A stretch of DNA of 64,000 nt, from positions 48,522,517-48,586,516 of the forward strand of contig OX411543.1 in the NCBI GenBank assembly GCA_948146395.1, read 5' to 3'. Shown in pieces: positions 13,801-28,800 of the stretch; within the stretch, counting starts at the first letter, position 1, and each line of letters starts with the position of its first letter. A program made the position numbers and the translations under genes. Under the pieces are notes generated by a model. It was not told the origin of the DNA. It searched no databases and was given only the letters and a program-made list of their open reading frames with translations. Source of the stretch: Fragum whitleyi. Its lineage: Eukaryota > Mollusca > Bivalvia > Cardiida > Cardiidae.

Positions 13801-16800
13801 AAAAATTGTAATTTTTGGGTCAAATAAACAAATTCTAGTTTATTCTTTCAAAAATCTTCAATACTACCTGTATGTGAATATAATTTTACTAGAATTTTTT
13901 GGATTCTGAATCGCCCAAGTGCTTCTGAGGGTAAAACTATCAAAATAAATCGGAGCACAATAGACCAATTCAGATAAATATAATGGTCAGAAAAATGTTA
14001 AAGGTGGTCAGTGTGATAATTTTTCAGAATAAATAAAGCAAGTATGAGTCTGAATTTATTGCTCTGTTAAAAAACTACCAATTCAACTTACCAAGGACGT
14101 GGTGTAATTTAGTCATGCCCACTAACGAAAATTAATATCGCTGATCATTCAATAACCTGCTTGTTTACCTTGTACAATTGAGTAAGCTGTCACTTAAAAC
14201 TTTAATTGGATAAGGAAATGTGTTTGTTGTGTGTCAGACCTGATTACATAATTGATTCAATTGATTGAGAATGACTTGCCTAGAGGATTATATTTGGAGG
14301 AAAATTCAGGTTTGTCTCAATAGAGATGGATTGTCTTTTTTTGGTGCCATGTATTTTCGCCAAATGAAAAAAAATAGCACCACTATTAACTTTTATTTGC
14401 CATTTGAAAATTTGGCGATTGGCAGTGTGAACGTTGTGACGACACTAAATCTATAGCAATACCAGTTTTTTTCTCAAAAAATAGCCAAGCTTATACATGC
14501 AAGTTGAAAAGTACTCACCATGTTGAAATGTTCAAAGCGTTGTTGTAATGCATTAGTTTGCTGTTGTTGTTGTATTTTGTAAGGATCCATATCAAATGCC
14601 GTATTATTCCAGTTTTGAGGTGGTAGGCCGGGGGACTGTGAGGGTGAATATGAGGGTTGAGAATGAGGAGATGTGGGGGATTGGCAGCCCGTCTCAGATA
14701 TGTTATTTCTATACTGGGTCAATGATGGCTGAAACATAAATAATCACTGTCTTTTTGACTCTCCAGTGCATAAAAGTCAAAAGTGCCTATACACTGTATA
14801 AACACCTTTGACATTTAGGACCCAGATGACAAATTCTAAAGAAATTTTATCTACAAAAGTTGTACCAAGAACTATTGTTATTTCTTTTTGTGGTAAATAA
14901 TAGCTGAAAAAAAGATAAAGACACATTATTTGACCCCCCTATGCTCAAAGGTCAAAAGTGCCTATAAACTTTATTGGCACTTCTGATCTTTAACCAATGG
15001 GATGTCAAATTATCACCCTTTTTTTATGAAACAAGAGGGCCATAGTGGCCCTTTATCGCTCACCTGAATGAACTGTCTAAATTTTTTCAATATTCTTCTG
15101 CCTCTGTACAACCTGATAATACCTTTTTTACAATTTTCAGGTTGACTTACAAGGTTTTTCTAAGATTTGACTCCGTGACCTAGTTTTTGACCCAAGTTGA
15201 CCCAATTTTATACTCATCAAAAATTGCATCAATTCAATAATTCTGACAAAATCTCATGTTGATTGAACAAAAAACGTGGCCTCTAGAGTGCATACAAGGT
15301 TTTTCTAAGATTTGACCCTGTGACCTAGTTTTAGACCCCAGTTGACCCAATTTCGAACTTGTCCGAGATTTCATCAAGACAATCATTCTGATCAAATTTC
15401 AGGTTGATCCAGCAAAAAATGTGGCCTCTAGAGTGCATACAAGGTTTTTCTAAGATTTGACCCTGTGACCTAGTTTTTGACCCCAGTTGACCCAATTTCA
15501 AACTCGTCTGAGATTTCATCGAGACATTCATTCTGATCGAATTTCAGGTTGATCCAGCAAAATATGTGGCCTCAAGAGTGCATACAAGGTTTTTCTAAGA
15601 TTTGACCCTGTGACCTAGTTTTTGACCCCAGTTGACCCAATTTCGAACTCAGCCGAGATTTCATCAAGACAATCATTCTGACCAAAATTCAGGTTGATTG
15701 GGCAAAAAATGTGGCCTCTAGAGTGCATACAAGGTTTTTCTAAGATTTGACCCTGTGACCTAGTTTTTGACCCCAGTTGACCCAATTTCAAACTCGTCCG
15801 AGAGACAATCATTCTGATCAACATTTAGGTTGATTGGGCAAAAAATGTGGCCTCTAGAGTGCATACAAGGTTTTTCTAAGATTTGACCCTGTGACCTAGT
15901 TTTTGACCCTGGTTGACTCAATTTCAAACTCGTCCGTGAATTCCTCAAGACAGTCATTCTGACCAAAATTCAGGTTGATTGGGCAAAAAATGTGGCCTCT
16001 AGAGTGCATACAAAGTTTTTCTAAGATTTGACCCTGTGACCTAGTTTTTGACCCCAGTTGACCCATTTTCAAACTCGTCTGAGAAATCATCAAGACAATC
16101 ATTCTGACCAAATTTCAGGTTAATCAGGCAAAAAATTTGGCCTCTAGCGTGCATACAAGGTTTTTCTTAGATTTGACCCTGTGACCTAGTTTTTGACCCC
16201 AGTTGACCCAATTTCTAACTGGTCCGAGATTTCATCAAAACAATCATTCTTACCAAAATTCAGGTTGATTGGGCAAAAAACGTGGCCTCTAGAGTGCAAA
16301 CAAGGTTTTTCTAAGATTTGACCCTGTGACCTAGTTTTTGACCCAAGTTGACCCAATTTCGAACTTGTCCGAGATTTCATCAAGACAATCATTCTGACCA
16401 TAATTCAGGTTGATTGGGGAAAAATGTGGCCTCTAGAGTGCATACAAGGTTTTTCTTAGATTTGACCCTGTGACCTAGTTTTTGACCCGGTTGACCCAAT
16501 TTCAAACTCGTCCGAGATTTCATCAAGACAATCATTCTGACCAAAATTCAGGTTGATTGGGCAAAAAATGTGGCCTCTAGAGTGCATACAAGGTTTTTCT
16601 AAGATTTGACCCTGTGACCTAGTTTTTGACCCCGGTTTACCCATTTTCAAACTCGTCTTAGATTTCATCAAGACAATCATTCTGACCAAAATTCAGGTTG
16701 ATCGGAAAAAAAATGTGGCCTCTAGAGTGCATACAAGGCAAATGTTGACGACGGACGACGGACGTCGCACGACGCACGACGGACATCCACCTAACCACAA

Positions 16801-19800
16801 TAGCTCACCTTGAGCACTTCGTGCTCAGGTGAGCTAAAAACAACTAATAAATTAATGTTGAAACAAGATCAATGCCCATGGGTTTCAAAACTCTGACATT
16901 TCAGTGATAAGTCGTGAATTGAAAAGTCTAAAAAGAAACAGAAAAAAGAAACCTGCAAAAATACATTGACAGTTATCTCCTTTAATAGTGAAGGTTTCTT
17001 TCTTGATAGGCCAAATTTATTCTATGTGTACAGTAAATGACTTAATTGAAAAAATACTTAACAATCAAAGTTTTCCACAATGGCAAAGCCAATAACAAGG
17101 ATATCAAAATATTGATACAAAGTTCTTTATCAGAAAACAGCTTAACTTGAAACAAGAGCCGTCAGAGACGGATTATGCTCCCCGAATAAGGCATTGTCAC
17201 AAAAACAAGAGCCATGTTGGACATGGACATCCCCCGCCACAAAAGCTTGATAGTAAATTGAAGCCTAATAGATTAAAGATTCTTTTGTACTGTCAGAGAT
17301 TTACCTCCTATTAAATGTATTAAAACTAACGAAGGGCAATAACTCCAAAATAATGTAAGTAAGAGTTATAGTTCTGGTGTATTGCACTTCTCCTGCATGA
17401 GATCTATCTTCCCATAAAGTTTCAAGTTGATAGCTATCATACTTTAGGAGATATGCTCCAGACAAAATCTAAGTATCAAAAATAACAAAGGGCAATAACT
17501 GCAAAATTATGCAAGCAAGAGTTGTAGTTCTTGTGCACTGCACTTCTACTCCATGAGATCTATCCACCAATAAAGTTTCAAGTTGATAGCTATTTTACTT
17601 TAGGAGATATGCTCCAGATATAATCTAAGTATCAAAAATAACAAAGGGCAGTAACTCGAAAATTATGCAAGCAAGAGTTGTAGTCCTTGTGCATAGCACT
17701 TCTCCTCCATGAGATCTATCCACCAATAAAGTTTCAAGTTGATAGCTATTTTACTTTGGGGGATATGCTCCAGACATAATCTAAGTATCAAAAATAACAA
17801 AGGGCAGTAACTCCAAAATTATGCAAGCAAGAGTTGTAGTTCTTGTGCACTGCACTTCTCCTCCATAAGGTCTATCCACCCATAAAGTTTCAATTTGATA
17901 GCTATTATACTTTAGGAGATATGCTCTGTGGTCAGATTTCAAAGACTCAAATAAGCTGTTATCTTATACAGCTAACATAAAGGTAACAAACATTAAACCC
18001 CTTTTTGCATGACATACCTTAAGACACAAATTTCAAATAGTTTACGGTAAAGAGCATCTGATTTGCTACTCAGATGTGAAATTTCATCAAATTCTGAGCA
18101 TAAGACTAGGAGAAATGAAAGAATAACTGTAATTTACGCGCTTACGTAAAGGTAACAAACATTAAGCCCCCTTTTTCCATGATATTTTTTTTTTTACATT
18201 AATTTCAAATTGTTTATAGTAAAGGGCATCTGATTTGCTACACAAATATGAAATTTCACTAAATTCTGACTGTAAGACTAGGAGAAATTTGGGAAAAACT
18301 GTTTTTTACCCTAAGTCCCCTTTTCCCATGACGAGGCCTCAAATCCAAAAACCGTCACAGATGCATCACCACTATATCATAGGGAGTTCACATGGTAAGT
18401 TTCATTAAATTTGGCCCAGGGGTTATGGAGAAATAGGTGGGGACGGAAGGACGGAATTACGGACAGACGGACAGACAAAGTGGCGGATATATGCTCTCCC
18501 TTCGGGGAGCATAACAAAGCTATTATTCAAATGATTTATTCCTTTCACCAAACAGACCACCTGAACTTTTTAACAACAATTAAAGGTGGTATTCAAGTTA
18601 TCTGTTATTGAGGGTTAAATTTAACACAACAATACCAATCATGCTAGGTTCTTTATAGCTCAAAACAGCAAAGCTTATTGATAACAAAATCTATCTACTT
18701 TTTTTTATCATACAACTTGACATACTATGGTCTGTATTTTAGAACTATATTAATTTTAGAAGGTTCTCAAAGGCCATTACTATTGCCAACAAAAACTGTT
18801 CCATTCACTTCTCTGAATTGCTTTTCAAGATTCTTTTCCAAATTCAAATACATGTAGTATCCAAAGAAATCAGTTGTTTTAAATAGTTACTTGTATGAAA
18901 GATAATCACAAAGAATGAGAAGTCTGCAAATATTTATGCCTTCAAAAACCTGAGAGTAGGGACATTGAGGGGACCATGTTTACCAGAAATCTGTTTAAGG
19001 AAGTGGACCCGTAATAGTTCTGCAACATTTTGGAACTCATAATCTTTCACACTGTTAACCAAGGTTTCCTAATGAAACCATTAGGAAACCTCGGTTAATA
19101 TTATTAAAGTACATGACTTCTGAAACATTGCTGAACTACAACCGGTATACGTATGGTACCATATTAAACTAATTACCTCAGGAGGGTCATTTTCATGTGA
19201 TGTTATACAAACTTTCGGAACAGGCCCCATATGGGGCGGAGGCACACGAGGGGGTTCGTTGAGGCCATGGCTATTTTGAGATGATTGAGTGGGTGAGCTG
19301 TGAGCGGAGATTGGCAAGGTGCCAGCACCCTGGCCTCGATGAGCACCGTGTCTTTGCTGCTGATACAACATATACTGTGATCTCATACGGGGGTCCATAT
19401 GTAATCTACTAGGATCTATGCTGGAGACCTACACAACAAGCAATAACAACACAAAATCAGAGCAACATAAAATAATACAACATTAAACACTAACCTTTTC
19501 TTATAGGATGGAAAAGTTCAACTTAAAACATTGTCATACTGAACCCAGAATATTCCTGCTTTGGCAAGAGGTATAGACAAAGATCAGCCTGCACATATGT
19601 GCAGTCTGATCATAGGCCATACCACTTGTTTTCCTTTTTAAGCCAGAAATAAATTGAAAATTTTTATTTTAAAAGAAATACTCACTCAAAAGTAAGAGCA
19701 TTCAGAGCTTTCAGCACTTTGATTATAATGCAATTTAGCCAAGACTTTTAATATTCAGCATGACAAGGTTTAAAAGAACTGTCTTTCTTTCAAACATATA

Positions 19801-22800
19801 ATTTGTTTGCCAAAATAGAATACATCCCTTTTCAGCCAAACAAATTCAAATATAGATTGTCATCATTCTAGATCCATGCCATTTAGTTTATCCATTTTTT
19901 CTATTTTTCAAAGATAAATTTAAAGAAAAGGTTAATGAACAACAAATCAAAACTGAAATCAAAACATAAATCTATCAGGCTAATATACCTCACTGTATAG
20001 TCCATTTGACTTCTTTATGGGCCAACAATTTCCTTAAATCTAGGAATCGAAACAATGTAACACACTTTTTTCTTGTCTTATCATATTTTCCATCTAATAC
20101 CATGAAGAATTTTGTTTTTCAGGATTTTGAATGTAAAGAAATGATTTTGTCTGTCTGCCTACATGTTAACTCTTAGCCTTTTATACCTTGTTGAGTCTGT
20201 AATAAACGGAACCTCGAAATGTCTATCCAACTAGAAGCGCTTGAGCGCCTGATTCGCTCCACAGGCCAGAATATCCGATAATGATTATTAGAGGATGATA
20301 AGGCTGTTAAAAATAAGGATCATTCCAGTGAAATTTGTTTGAAATCCAAAAATAAAAATTTCAATACTAACAGAATGTTACTGCATAATATACTGGTATT
20401 TTGTCCATTTGATCATTAAAGAATCATTCAAATGAAATTTGGTTGTTATCCATTAGTTAGGTTTTTGGTAGATTGATAAAGGGTCACTAAAGGATCATTC
20501 CAGTGAAATTTGATTGATATTCATCATTTACATTCTGAGAAATTAATTTTCAAAGTTTCCACTAAATAACATATAGAGAAATGACCTCTGCCCATAATAT
20601 ACATACTTTCCATCCGATCACAATAATTTTTGATGGACTGATAAAGGGTCACTCAAGGATCATTCATGTAAAATTTAATTGGTATCCATCAATTAGAATC
20701 TGAGAAAACTCACCTATTACCATATATGGAAATTAGCCACGCCCACTACAGCCATGCTTTTCAACCAATTCAAATTCTTTGAAGGAATCTGATAGAGGGT
20801 CACCCAAGGAACATTCCTGTGAAATTTGATTGAAATCCATCCAGTACTTTAGAAGGAGAAGATTTTTAAAGTAAAAGTTTACGGATGGACGGACGGACAC
20901 CACACCATGACAATAGCCCGCTGGCCTTTCGGCCAGTGGAGCTAAAAATAGTTCTGATTTGCATAGGGAAAGAGTCAAAAGTGTATCATTTTAATTGAGT
21001 CGTTTAAGTAAAAAAGTGGGTATTTTTATAGAATCAATTTTGTTGAAGATAATTACTTCCTTAGGATATCAAATCTGAGTGTATTCTTTGTTCAAAAACC
21101 GTTTGACTAGATAATTGATAATTGTTTTTGTCTATTCTGAGATGAACCCTATATTCTTATATCTAGACCAATCAAAAAGCATTACCTAATGAAGTTGGGA
21201 TTATCACGAGACAAACTAGATAAGCAGGCGAGTAATAACAGTACAAATCACGTGATATTTAAGTTAAAGATGACATAACTGTCGATATCCTAATGAGCAT
21301 TAGCATTTCCAAATAAGGAATAATGGATGTTTCTTCTGTCAAATGTTTAGTATAAAACCATGTGTTTTAACTATATGTTTACATTTTCTTACTACTAAAC
21401 AGCCTCCATTACCCCTCCTGTTTAGGAGTGGAAAAAAAATATTAACATTAACTAGACAGACAAAATCATTATTTTGAAACCATTTTATATTCAAAAAAAA
21501 ATTTTTGGAATGGTATTAATCTGAAATTAAGATTTTACCACATACAAAACCTTCATTCAAACACAATTGATTTAATTGATGAAAAGGTTGGTCCATATAG
21601 AAGTCGAAGGGACTAATATTCGACTATTGACTTATACTGAATCGTATTTGTGTAGCAGAGTTTCTGGATAACATCTTAGCAGTTGACAGGTCATTTTTCA
21701 CTAACTTTTTTTTTTTTTTTTTTTAATTAAAATGAAAAGTTATCTATGTATCACTTCATGGTTATTCTTAAACCATTGCAAGCCTGAAATAAAGTATTCC
21801 TAAATAAACCTACTTCCTACACTTTACATAAAAGATGTATCCACTACAAATAAAAACATTTATCACAAAAGAAAATTAATGTCTAAGATATTTCATGTAA
21901 CCTGCTAAGTCCAGGGGCATTTACCTGGGTTTAACCCTTGACATGCTGAACCCGATATATTCCTGCTTTGGCGGGAGTTAAGACAAAAATCAGACTGCAC
22001 ATCTTTACCATCTAATTTTCCTTTATTAAACTTTCTTTCATGCTTAACGCATGTAATGACTCACTATTAGTGCTTTAAGCACTTTGATTTTGATGTTATT
22101 AGGCCAAACTAGAAAGCCATGAATGGCTTGAGTCGCTCCACAGGCTTGAAATTCTTGAAATAGCAAATCTAAGGTTTGACTAGATTTTCAGATATTTTGG
22201 GTTCTACTGATGTTGAAATGATTTTCAAAAATGCCACTATTTAACATATAGAGAAATGACCTCCGCCCATAAAATACATATTTTTTATCTGATCACAATA
22301 ATTTTTGGCGGACTGATAAAACTTCACCCAAGAATCATTTCAGTGAAATTTGGTTGATATCCATCATTTACATTCTGAGAAAATGGTTTTCAAAATTTCC
22401 ACTATAAAACATACAGAGAAATGACCTCCGCCCATAAAATACATATTTTTCATCCGATCACAATATTTTTTGGTAGACTGATAAAGGGTCACCCAAGGAT
22501 CATTTAAGTGAAATTTGGTTTATATCCACCTATTACATTCTGAGAAAATGATTTTCAAATATTCCACTATATAACATATAGAAAAGTGACCTCCGCCCAA
22601 AAAAGGCATATTTTTCATCCAATCACAATAATTTTTGGTAGACTGATAAAGGGTCACCCAAGAATCATTCATGTAAAATTTAATTGGTATCTATCAATTA
22701 GATTCTGAGAAAAGTCACTTTTAACCATATTTGGAAATTAGCCACGCCCATTTAATCCATGTTTTTCATTGGATCATCATTCCTGTGAAGTTTGGTTGAA

Positions 22801-25800
22801 ATTCATCCAGTAATTTCTGAGGAGAAGATTTTCAAAGAAAAAGTTTACGACTGCACAGACGGACGGACGGACGCATGACGGACACAACACCATGACAATA
22901 GCCCCAGTGGCTTTCAGCCAGTGGAGCTAAAAACTATTCAGTAAGATAAGGGGTGGTGTTCATTACACATTTGGCTCTGAATCAGAGCAAGAGTTGGGCT
23001 CTGATATTTTGGGCAACAGTTTAACTTTATTCTTGAAGATATTAGTTAGGGTTGAACAGACTATCACAATACAATATAATTATTTACTAGACAAAAGGGT
23101 TGAACAACAAGGGTATGTTTTTTTCCGTAATTCAAAAAATATCTAAAAATCAAAACATATATATGCTAGTGAATCTTTCAAAAGCAACCAAAAATTAATG
23201 TTACATGTGCAAATTAATCCACTTGGTTTCAGTTTTTCATTAATCCTTGATAAAATCCTACATTTTAAGTCACAATTGAAACTTCTCATTCACATGATTC
23301 CAATAAGTACAAATAACATTATTAGTTATAAGGTTTCTTGCCGGGGTAAATGACGATTTATTCCCGGCTGGAAAAAATGATGTCACCCGAGCCGTAGGCA
23401 AGGGTTGACATCACTTTTTACTGCCGGGAATAAATCGTCATATACCGAAGCAAGAAACCGTATTATGAATTTATTATACTTCAAAGTTTTAGGGCTAAAT
23501 ATCTGTCTTTTGCCTATTTTAGGCGTTCGTATAATAATAAACCGATTTCTTTTAAACCACCAATATCCCTTAATGCGCCCCTATGAAAAGTAAACATGTA
23601 CAAAGTGACGTCATATAAAGTTGTGACGTCACACTACTACACTCTGCGCTATTGTGATATAGAAGCGTTTGTTGGCTGAAACTGCGAGTAACTTGGCACT
23701 TTAAATTGACAGATTTGTACAAATTTAAGGTATTTATTGACATCTATATCATTTTTCATTTGCACATTATTAACTGACATCCATTTCAACTTTATCCTAG
23801 TGTGTATATTCGGGTCATGTTATCAGCGAAGCCAGAGAAACATGGCTGTCATTACCGTTTCGATTTTTTGTCTATGTTCACGTCGAGGCGCCGTAAGGAA
23901 ACATTAGAGGTAATACCGGAGCGGCCGTAGCTATCAATGTTTGTCAGGTCTGCATTAACCAATGATAATGCTAGAATTTTCTTTGCAGTATAATAAAGGA
24001 TTTTGTCAATTTTGAATGGCTGTCAATCTTATACTTTGAAATCAATACTATTGTAGTCATGGATTATTACTTCTCAAAATGTTGCTTTTTTAAGTTACAG
24101 CACTGGGTTTGTATTCTCCAACCAGTTTTAAATCATTTTTTTGCTTTTCATTAAAAGTAACGAAAGCCCAAGGCATATGGCTCAACCAACAAGAGCCAGC
24201 CTATCAAAATAAAATCTTGACAAAATCAAAATCAAAGGACCGAAAGGACTGGATGCACATTGCAAGTTAGTATTTATTATGAGAACAAGAGGACCAAGAT
24301 GGTCCTAGATCGCTCACCTGAGTCTCTTTGACCCCTGGGACATCACATTAATGAGATAGGCAGGTGTCAAAAAGAAGATAATTGCCTAAGATCAATACCA
24401 TGGAACGTTTTCAGCGAAGAGCAAGACAGATATGCCTTTTTGCTTTTTGATTCTATGTAAAAAGGGATACACCCGGTTGGACCCCAAATGTGACCCCAGG
24501 GTCTTGATATGAACAAACTCGGAAGAGGTCCATAAGATGATGCTACCTACTAAATATGAAAGCTGTCTACCTACTGGTTTCAGAGAAGAAGATTTTTGAA
24601 GGTTTTCCTATTTTCACCCTTCATGCTCAGATGAGCTGAAAGGAATGCGCCCAGGTGGAGCCCAAATATGACCCAAGGGTCATGATATGAACAAACTTGG
24701 AAGGGGCCCACTAGATGATGCTACATACCAACTAGAAAGCCATGAATGGCTTGTGTCGCTCCACAGGCTTGAATTTCTTGTAACAGCAAATCTAAGTTTT
24801 GACTAGATTTTGAGATATTTTGGGTTCTACTGATGTTGAAATGGTTTTCAAAGTTTCCACTATTATAACATATAGAGAAATGACCACCGCCCATAAAAGA
24901 CATATTCCTCATGGAATCACAATAATTTTTGGCTGCATGATTATAGATCACCCAAGGATCATACTAATGAAGTTTGATTGATACCCATCAGTTCCATTCT
25001 GAGAAAATGATTTTCAAAGTTTCCACTACATAACATATAGGGAAATGACCTCCGTCCATAAAATACATATTTTTCATTTTTCATAATTTTTGGTAGACTG
25101 ATAAAAGGTCATTCAAAGATCATTTATGCAAAATTTAATTGGTATACATCAATTAGAACCTGAGAAAAGTCACTTTTTACCATATTTGGAAATTAGCCAC
25201 GCCCATTAATTCCATGTTTTTCATTGGATCAAAATTTCTTGAACAACTTTGAAAGAGGGTCACCAAAGGATCATTTCTGTGAAGTTTGGTTGAAATCCAT
25301 CCAGTAGTTTGTGAGGAGAAGATTTTTAAAGAAAAAGTTTACGACCGCACGCACGGACACACGACGGACACAACGCCATGACAATAGCCCCAGTGGCTTT
25401 CAGCCAGTGGAGCTAAAAATGAAAGCAGTGTGTCCTCTTGTTTCGATTAAAGAAGATTTAAAAAAGTTTTGCGCTCTTTGATTCTATGTAAAAAGGGTTG
25501 CACCCAGGTGGAGCCCAGATATCATCCTAGGGTCTTGATATGAACAAACTTGGTAGAGGTCTACTAGGTGATGCTACATACCAAATATGAAAACTGTCTG
25601 CCTTCTGGTTTCATAGAAGAAGATTTTGAAAGATTTTCATTTTTTTACCCTTCGTGCTCATAAGAGATAAAGGGATGCACCCATGCAAAGCCCAAATATG
25701 ACCCAAGGGTCTTGATATGAACAAACTTGGTAGAGGCCCACTAGGTGATGCTACATACCAAATATGAAAGCTTTCTGCCTTCTGGTTTCATAGAAGAAGA

Positions 25801-28800
25801 TTTTGAAAGATTTTCATTTTTTTACCCTTCGTGCTCATAAGAGATAAAGGGATGCACCCATGCAAAGCCCAAATATGACCCAAGGGTCTTGATATGAACA
25901 AACTTGGTAGAGGCCCACTAGGTGATGCTACATACCAAATATGAAAGCGGTCTGCCATCTGGTTTCAGAGAAGAAGATTTTTAAAGATTTTCGCTCTTTG
26001 ACTCTATGTAAAAAGGGTTGGACCCGGGCAAAGCCCAAAAATGACCCCAGGGTCTTGATATGAACAAACTTGGTAGAGGTCCACTAGATGATGCTACATA
26101 CCAAATATGATAGCTGTCTGCCTTCTGGTTTCAGAGAAGAAGATTTTTAAAGATTTTCATATTTTCACCCTTTTTGTTAAGGGTAAAGGGAAAGTTAAGG
26201 GTGGATTTCATTTATTTGAACAACTTTGGTAGAGCTTGACCCAAGAAACATCCCTGCCAAGTTTCATCAAGATTGGCCCACTGGTTTAGGAGGAGAAGAT
26301 GTTTAAAGAAATTGGACGACGCAGGACGGACGACGGACGACTGACGACGGACATTCTACGATCACAATAGCTCACCTTGAGCACTTCGTGCTCAGGTGAG
26401 CTAAAAATAATCAAACTTTTCTGGTTTTAAAAGTATAATCAGGTTGTATAGTCTATGGTCAGCCTGCATATATGTGCAGGCTGCTCCTTGTCTATACCTC
26501 CTGCCAAAGCAGGAATATTCTAGGTTCAGCATGACAAGGGTTACAACTGTTATATAATTACGACATGTTGGTAAATACAAGCCCCGTTCATCACAGACTT
26601 TTCTCAACACAATGAATTATTTAAAACAGTCCTGGTTTGATTGCAGTGAGTGTGATGTACCAAATTTAAATACGACAAAACAAACCGATTTTGTGATACA
26701 CAATGCCATAGGATTAATTTTCATGAGTTTGTTTTTCTGATAATTGACCTTGACTTTGTTATAGGAGATACTTCAATTTCCAAATTAAGTTTTGACTGTA
26801 AGAGGTAAAAATTTACTCTGGCCCTCATCTGATCATATTAGTCTTTTAAGGTGTGCTTTATTCAGAGGAAATTAATCCTACCTTGAAAAAGTTTTAGCTA
26901 ACAGGTTAATTTTAGGAGTAAGGTTTTGGGTACAAGGCTTAAAATCTTACTGTGACTCTCGTCAAATGGATCTTGTTGTAAGCTAGCTTTATACAAAACA
27001 TAAGTGTTCAAACTTTCATAGGGTTGAAGACAGAGGGGACTGTTTATCCAACAGGCGACAGACAGACGCGGGTAAAAATAAATATACCCTCATCTATTGG
27101 GTAATGGATCGTCAGATATGTTTCACTAAAATTCAGCCAAATATACAATTTTGTACTTTCAGTGTTCAACACTAAGGGGAGTCTGTGAGTCTAAGACTCC
27201 TTGTTTGCCAGTCAGGATTTTTTTTTGCAAGAAAGAAGTCCCATAGACTCCCTGATTCATATCAGAATATTTCAAAAAATATCTCATGCACAGGATAGTT
27301 TTCATTTCAATCTTTGTCAAAACTGTAGATCTTTTCACAACCAAAGTTGTTGAGGATAACATTGCTTGCATCTAGCAGTATTTTTTTTTAAAGAAAACCA
27401 TATTCTTTCAGAAGGATGAACTTGTGGAAAATTGAAATTGCTTATTAGAAGCAATTTCTCCTTTCCAAAATGTTCTCCCCATTATGAAAGTTAGTTTTAG
27501 CTTTGACTCCTTGGTTTCCTAAGTTGGGATTACAATGGACTCCTTTCACATAGAAGTTAGTTTTGATCCCTGACTTTTTCTCTTAAACTGGTCTTATCCT
27601 TTAATTTCTAATGATACTATATGAAACACTGCAATCAAGGACTAGAATTTAATTCTTTTACTCACTTCCTTTTCTACAGCCTTATTGTGAATAACCTGCT
27701 TTAATTGGAGCAGCAAATTAATGATAAGCTAGATATCTACAAAAGTTTATATAACTTAGTTCTTTTTATATTATTAAATATCATTAATTTTGCATAAAAA
27801 TTTACGAAATGTGACAGCCAATTTTAAATGTATTGTCCTTTCTGGGAACCAAAAGCACTAGACTGGAGCTCATTTCTTCCTTTTGAAGCATGTTGGTAAT
27901 GATATTTTTTTCTGATTTTATTTTCTCAGAGATTTGTTGAATTTTCACCCAAAAATGGTCTGATGTAGGTCTGGTGTACATACTACAGTCAAACCTGTCT
28001 TAGTGGCCACCTACATTAGGCAAGCTACCAAAAAGTTTCCAAAATGTAGCAATTGAACAGAAATTAACCTGTATTAGGAAAACGCTTTTTGGACATCATT
28101 GAGGCTCTTGCTTGGTACAGGATTGACTGTACTTCAGAATCATAAAGTTATAGATTTTTAAAATCTGCCTAAATAACTTAATTCTACTTATTTATAGAAT
28201 TCCTTACAATTAATGGCAATATCAACAATATGTGTTTGTGAAACACAAATGCCCCCGTAACAGCATTTTTTTTCAGTTTGACCTTGAAAGATGACCTTGA
28301 CCTTGTCACATGACCTTGACTTTGGTACCAGTGGATGCGAATCATTGAGATCTATCATCATGCCAAATATGAGCCTTGTATCTTGAATAGGCTTGAAGAT
28401 ATTGGTAATGTTAAGTTTTTTTGAGTAATTTGACCTTGAAAGATGACCTTGACCTTGTCACATGACCTTGACTTTGATTTCAGCAGATGTGGATCATTGA
28501 GATCTATCATCATGCCAAATATGAGCCTTGTATCTTTTATAGGCTTGAAGATATTGGCAATGTTAAGTTTTTTGGTTGACTTTTTGAGTTATTTGACCTT
28601 GAGAGATGACCTTGACCTTGTCACATGACCTTGACTTTGGTACCAGCAGATGTGGATCATTGAGATCTATCATCATGCCAAATATGAGCCTTGAATCTTG
28701 AATAGGCTTGAAGATATTGGTAATGTTAAGTTTTTTTTGAGTAATTTGACCTTGAAAGATGACCTTGACCTTGTCACATGACCTTGACTTTGATTTCAGC

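Larger units (their letters stand above)
14729..19176 (-). other. CRTC intron 9, mostly transposon-derived
   Basis: Contains two fold-back hairpins (14757-14822, 14929-15008), H1 element 15031-16840, H2 element 17151-18514 and a TTAA MITE at 18995-19160 next to the exon 9 donor. The remaining gaps 16841-17150 and 18515-18994 show no recognisable feature. Confidence 0.8.

Noticed and set aside
15331..16689. Series of 66-77-codon minus-strand open frames with nearly the same protein
   Set aside because: They repeat with the ~145-bp tandem units of an H1 element, the frame rotates from unit to unit because 145 is not a multiple of 3, and the same happens in the array at 40.7-42 kb. They are by-products of the array.
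15031..16840. Regular repeats that might be read as a CRISPR array
   Set aside because: Units of ~145 bp are contiguous with no unique spacers of fixed length, in a eukaryotic intron, bounded by transposon ends.
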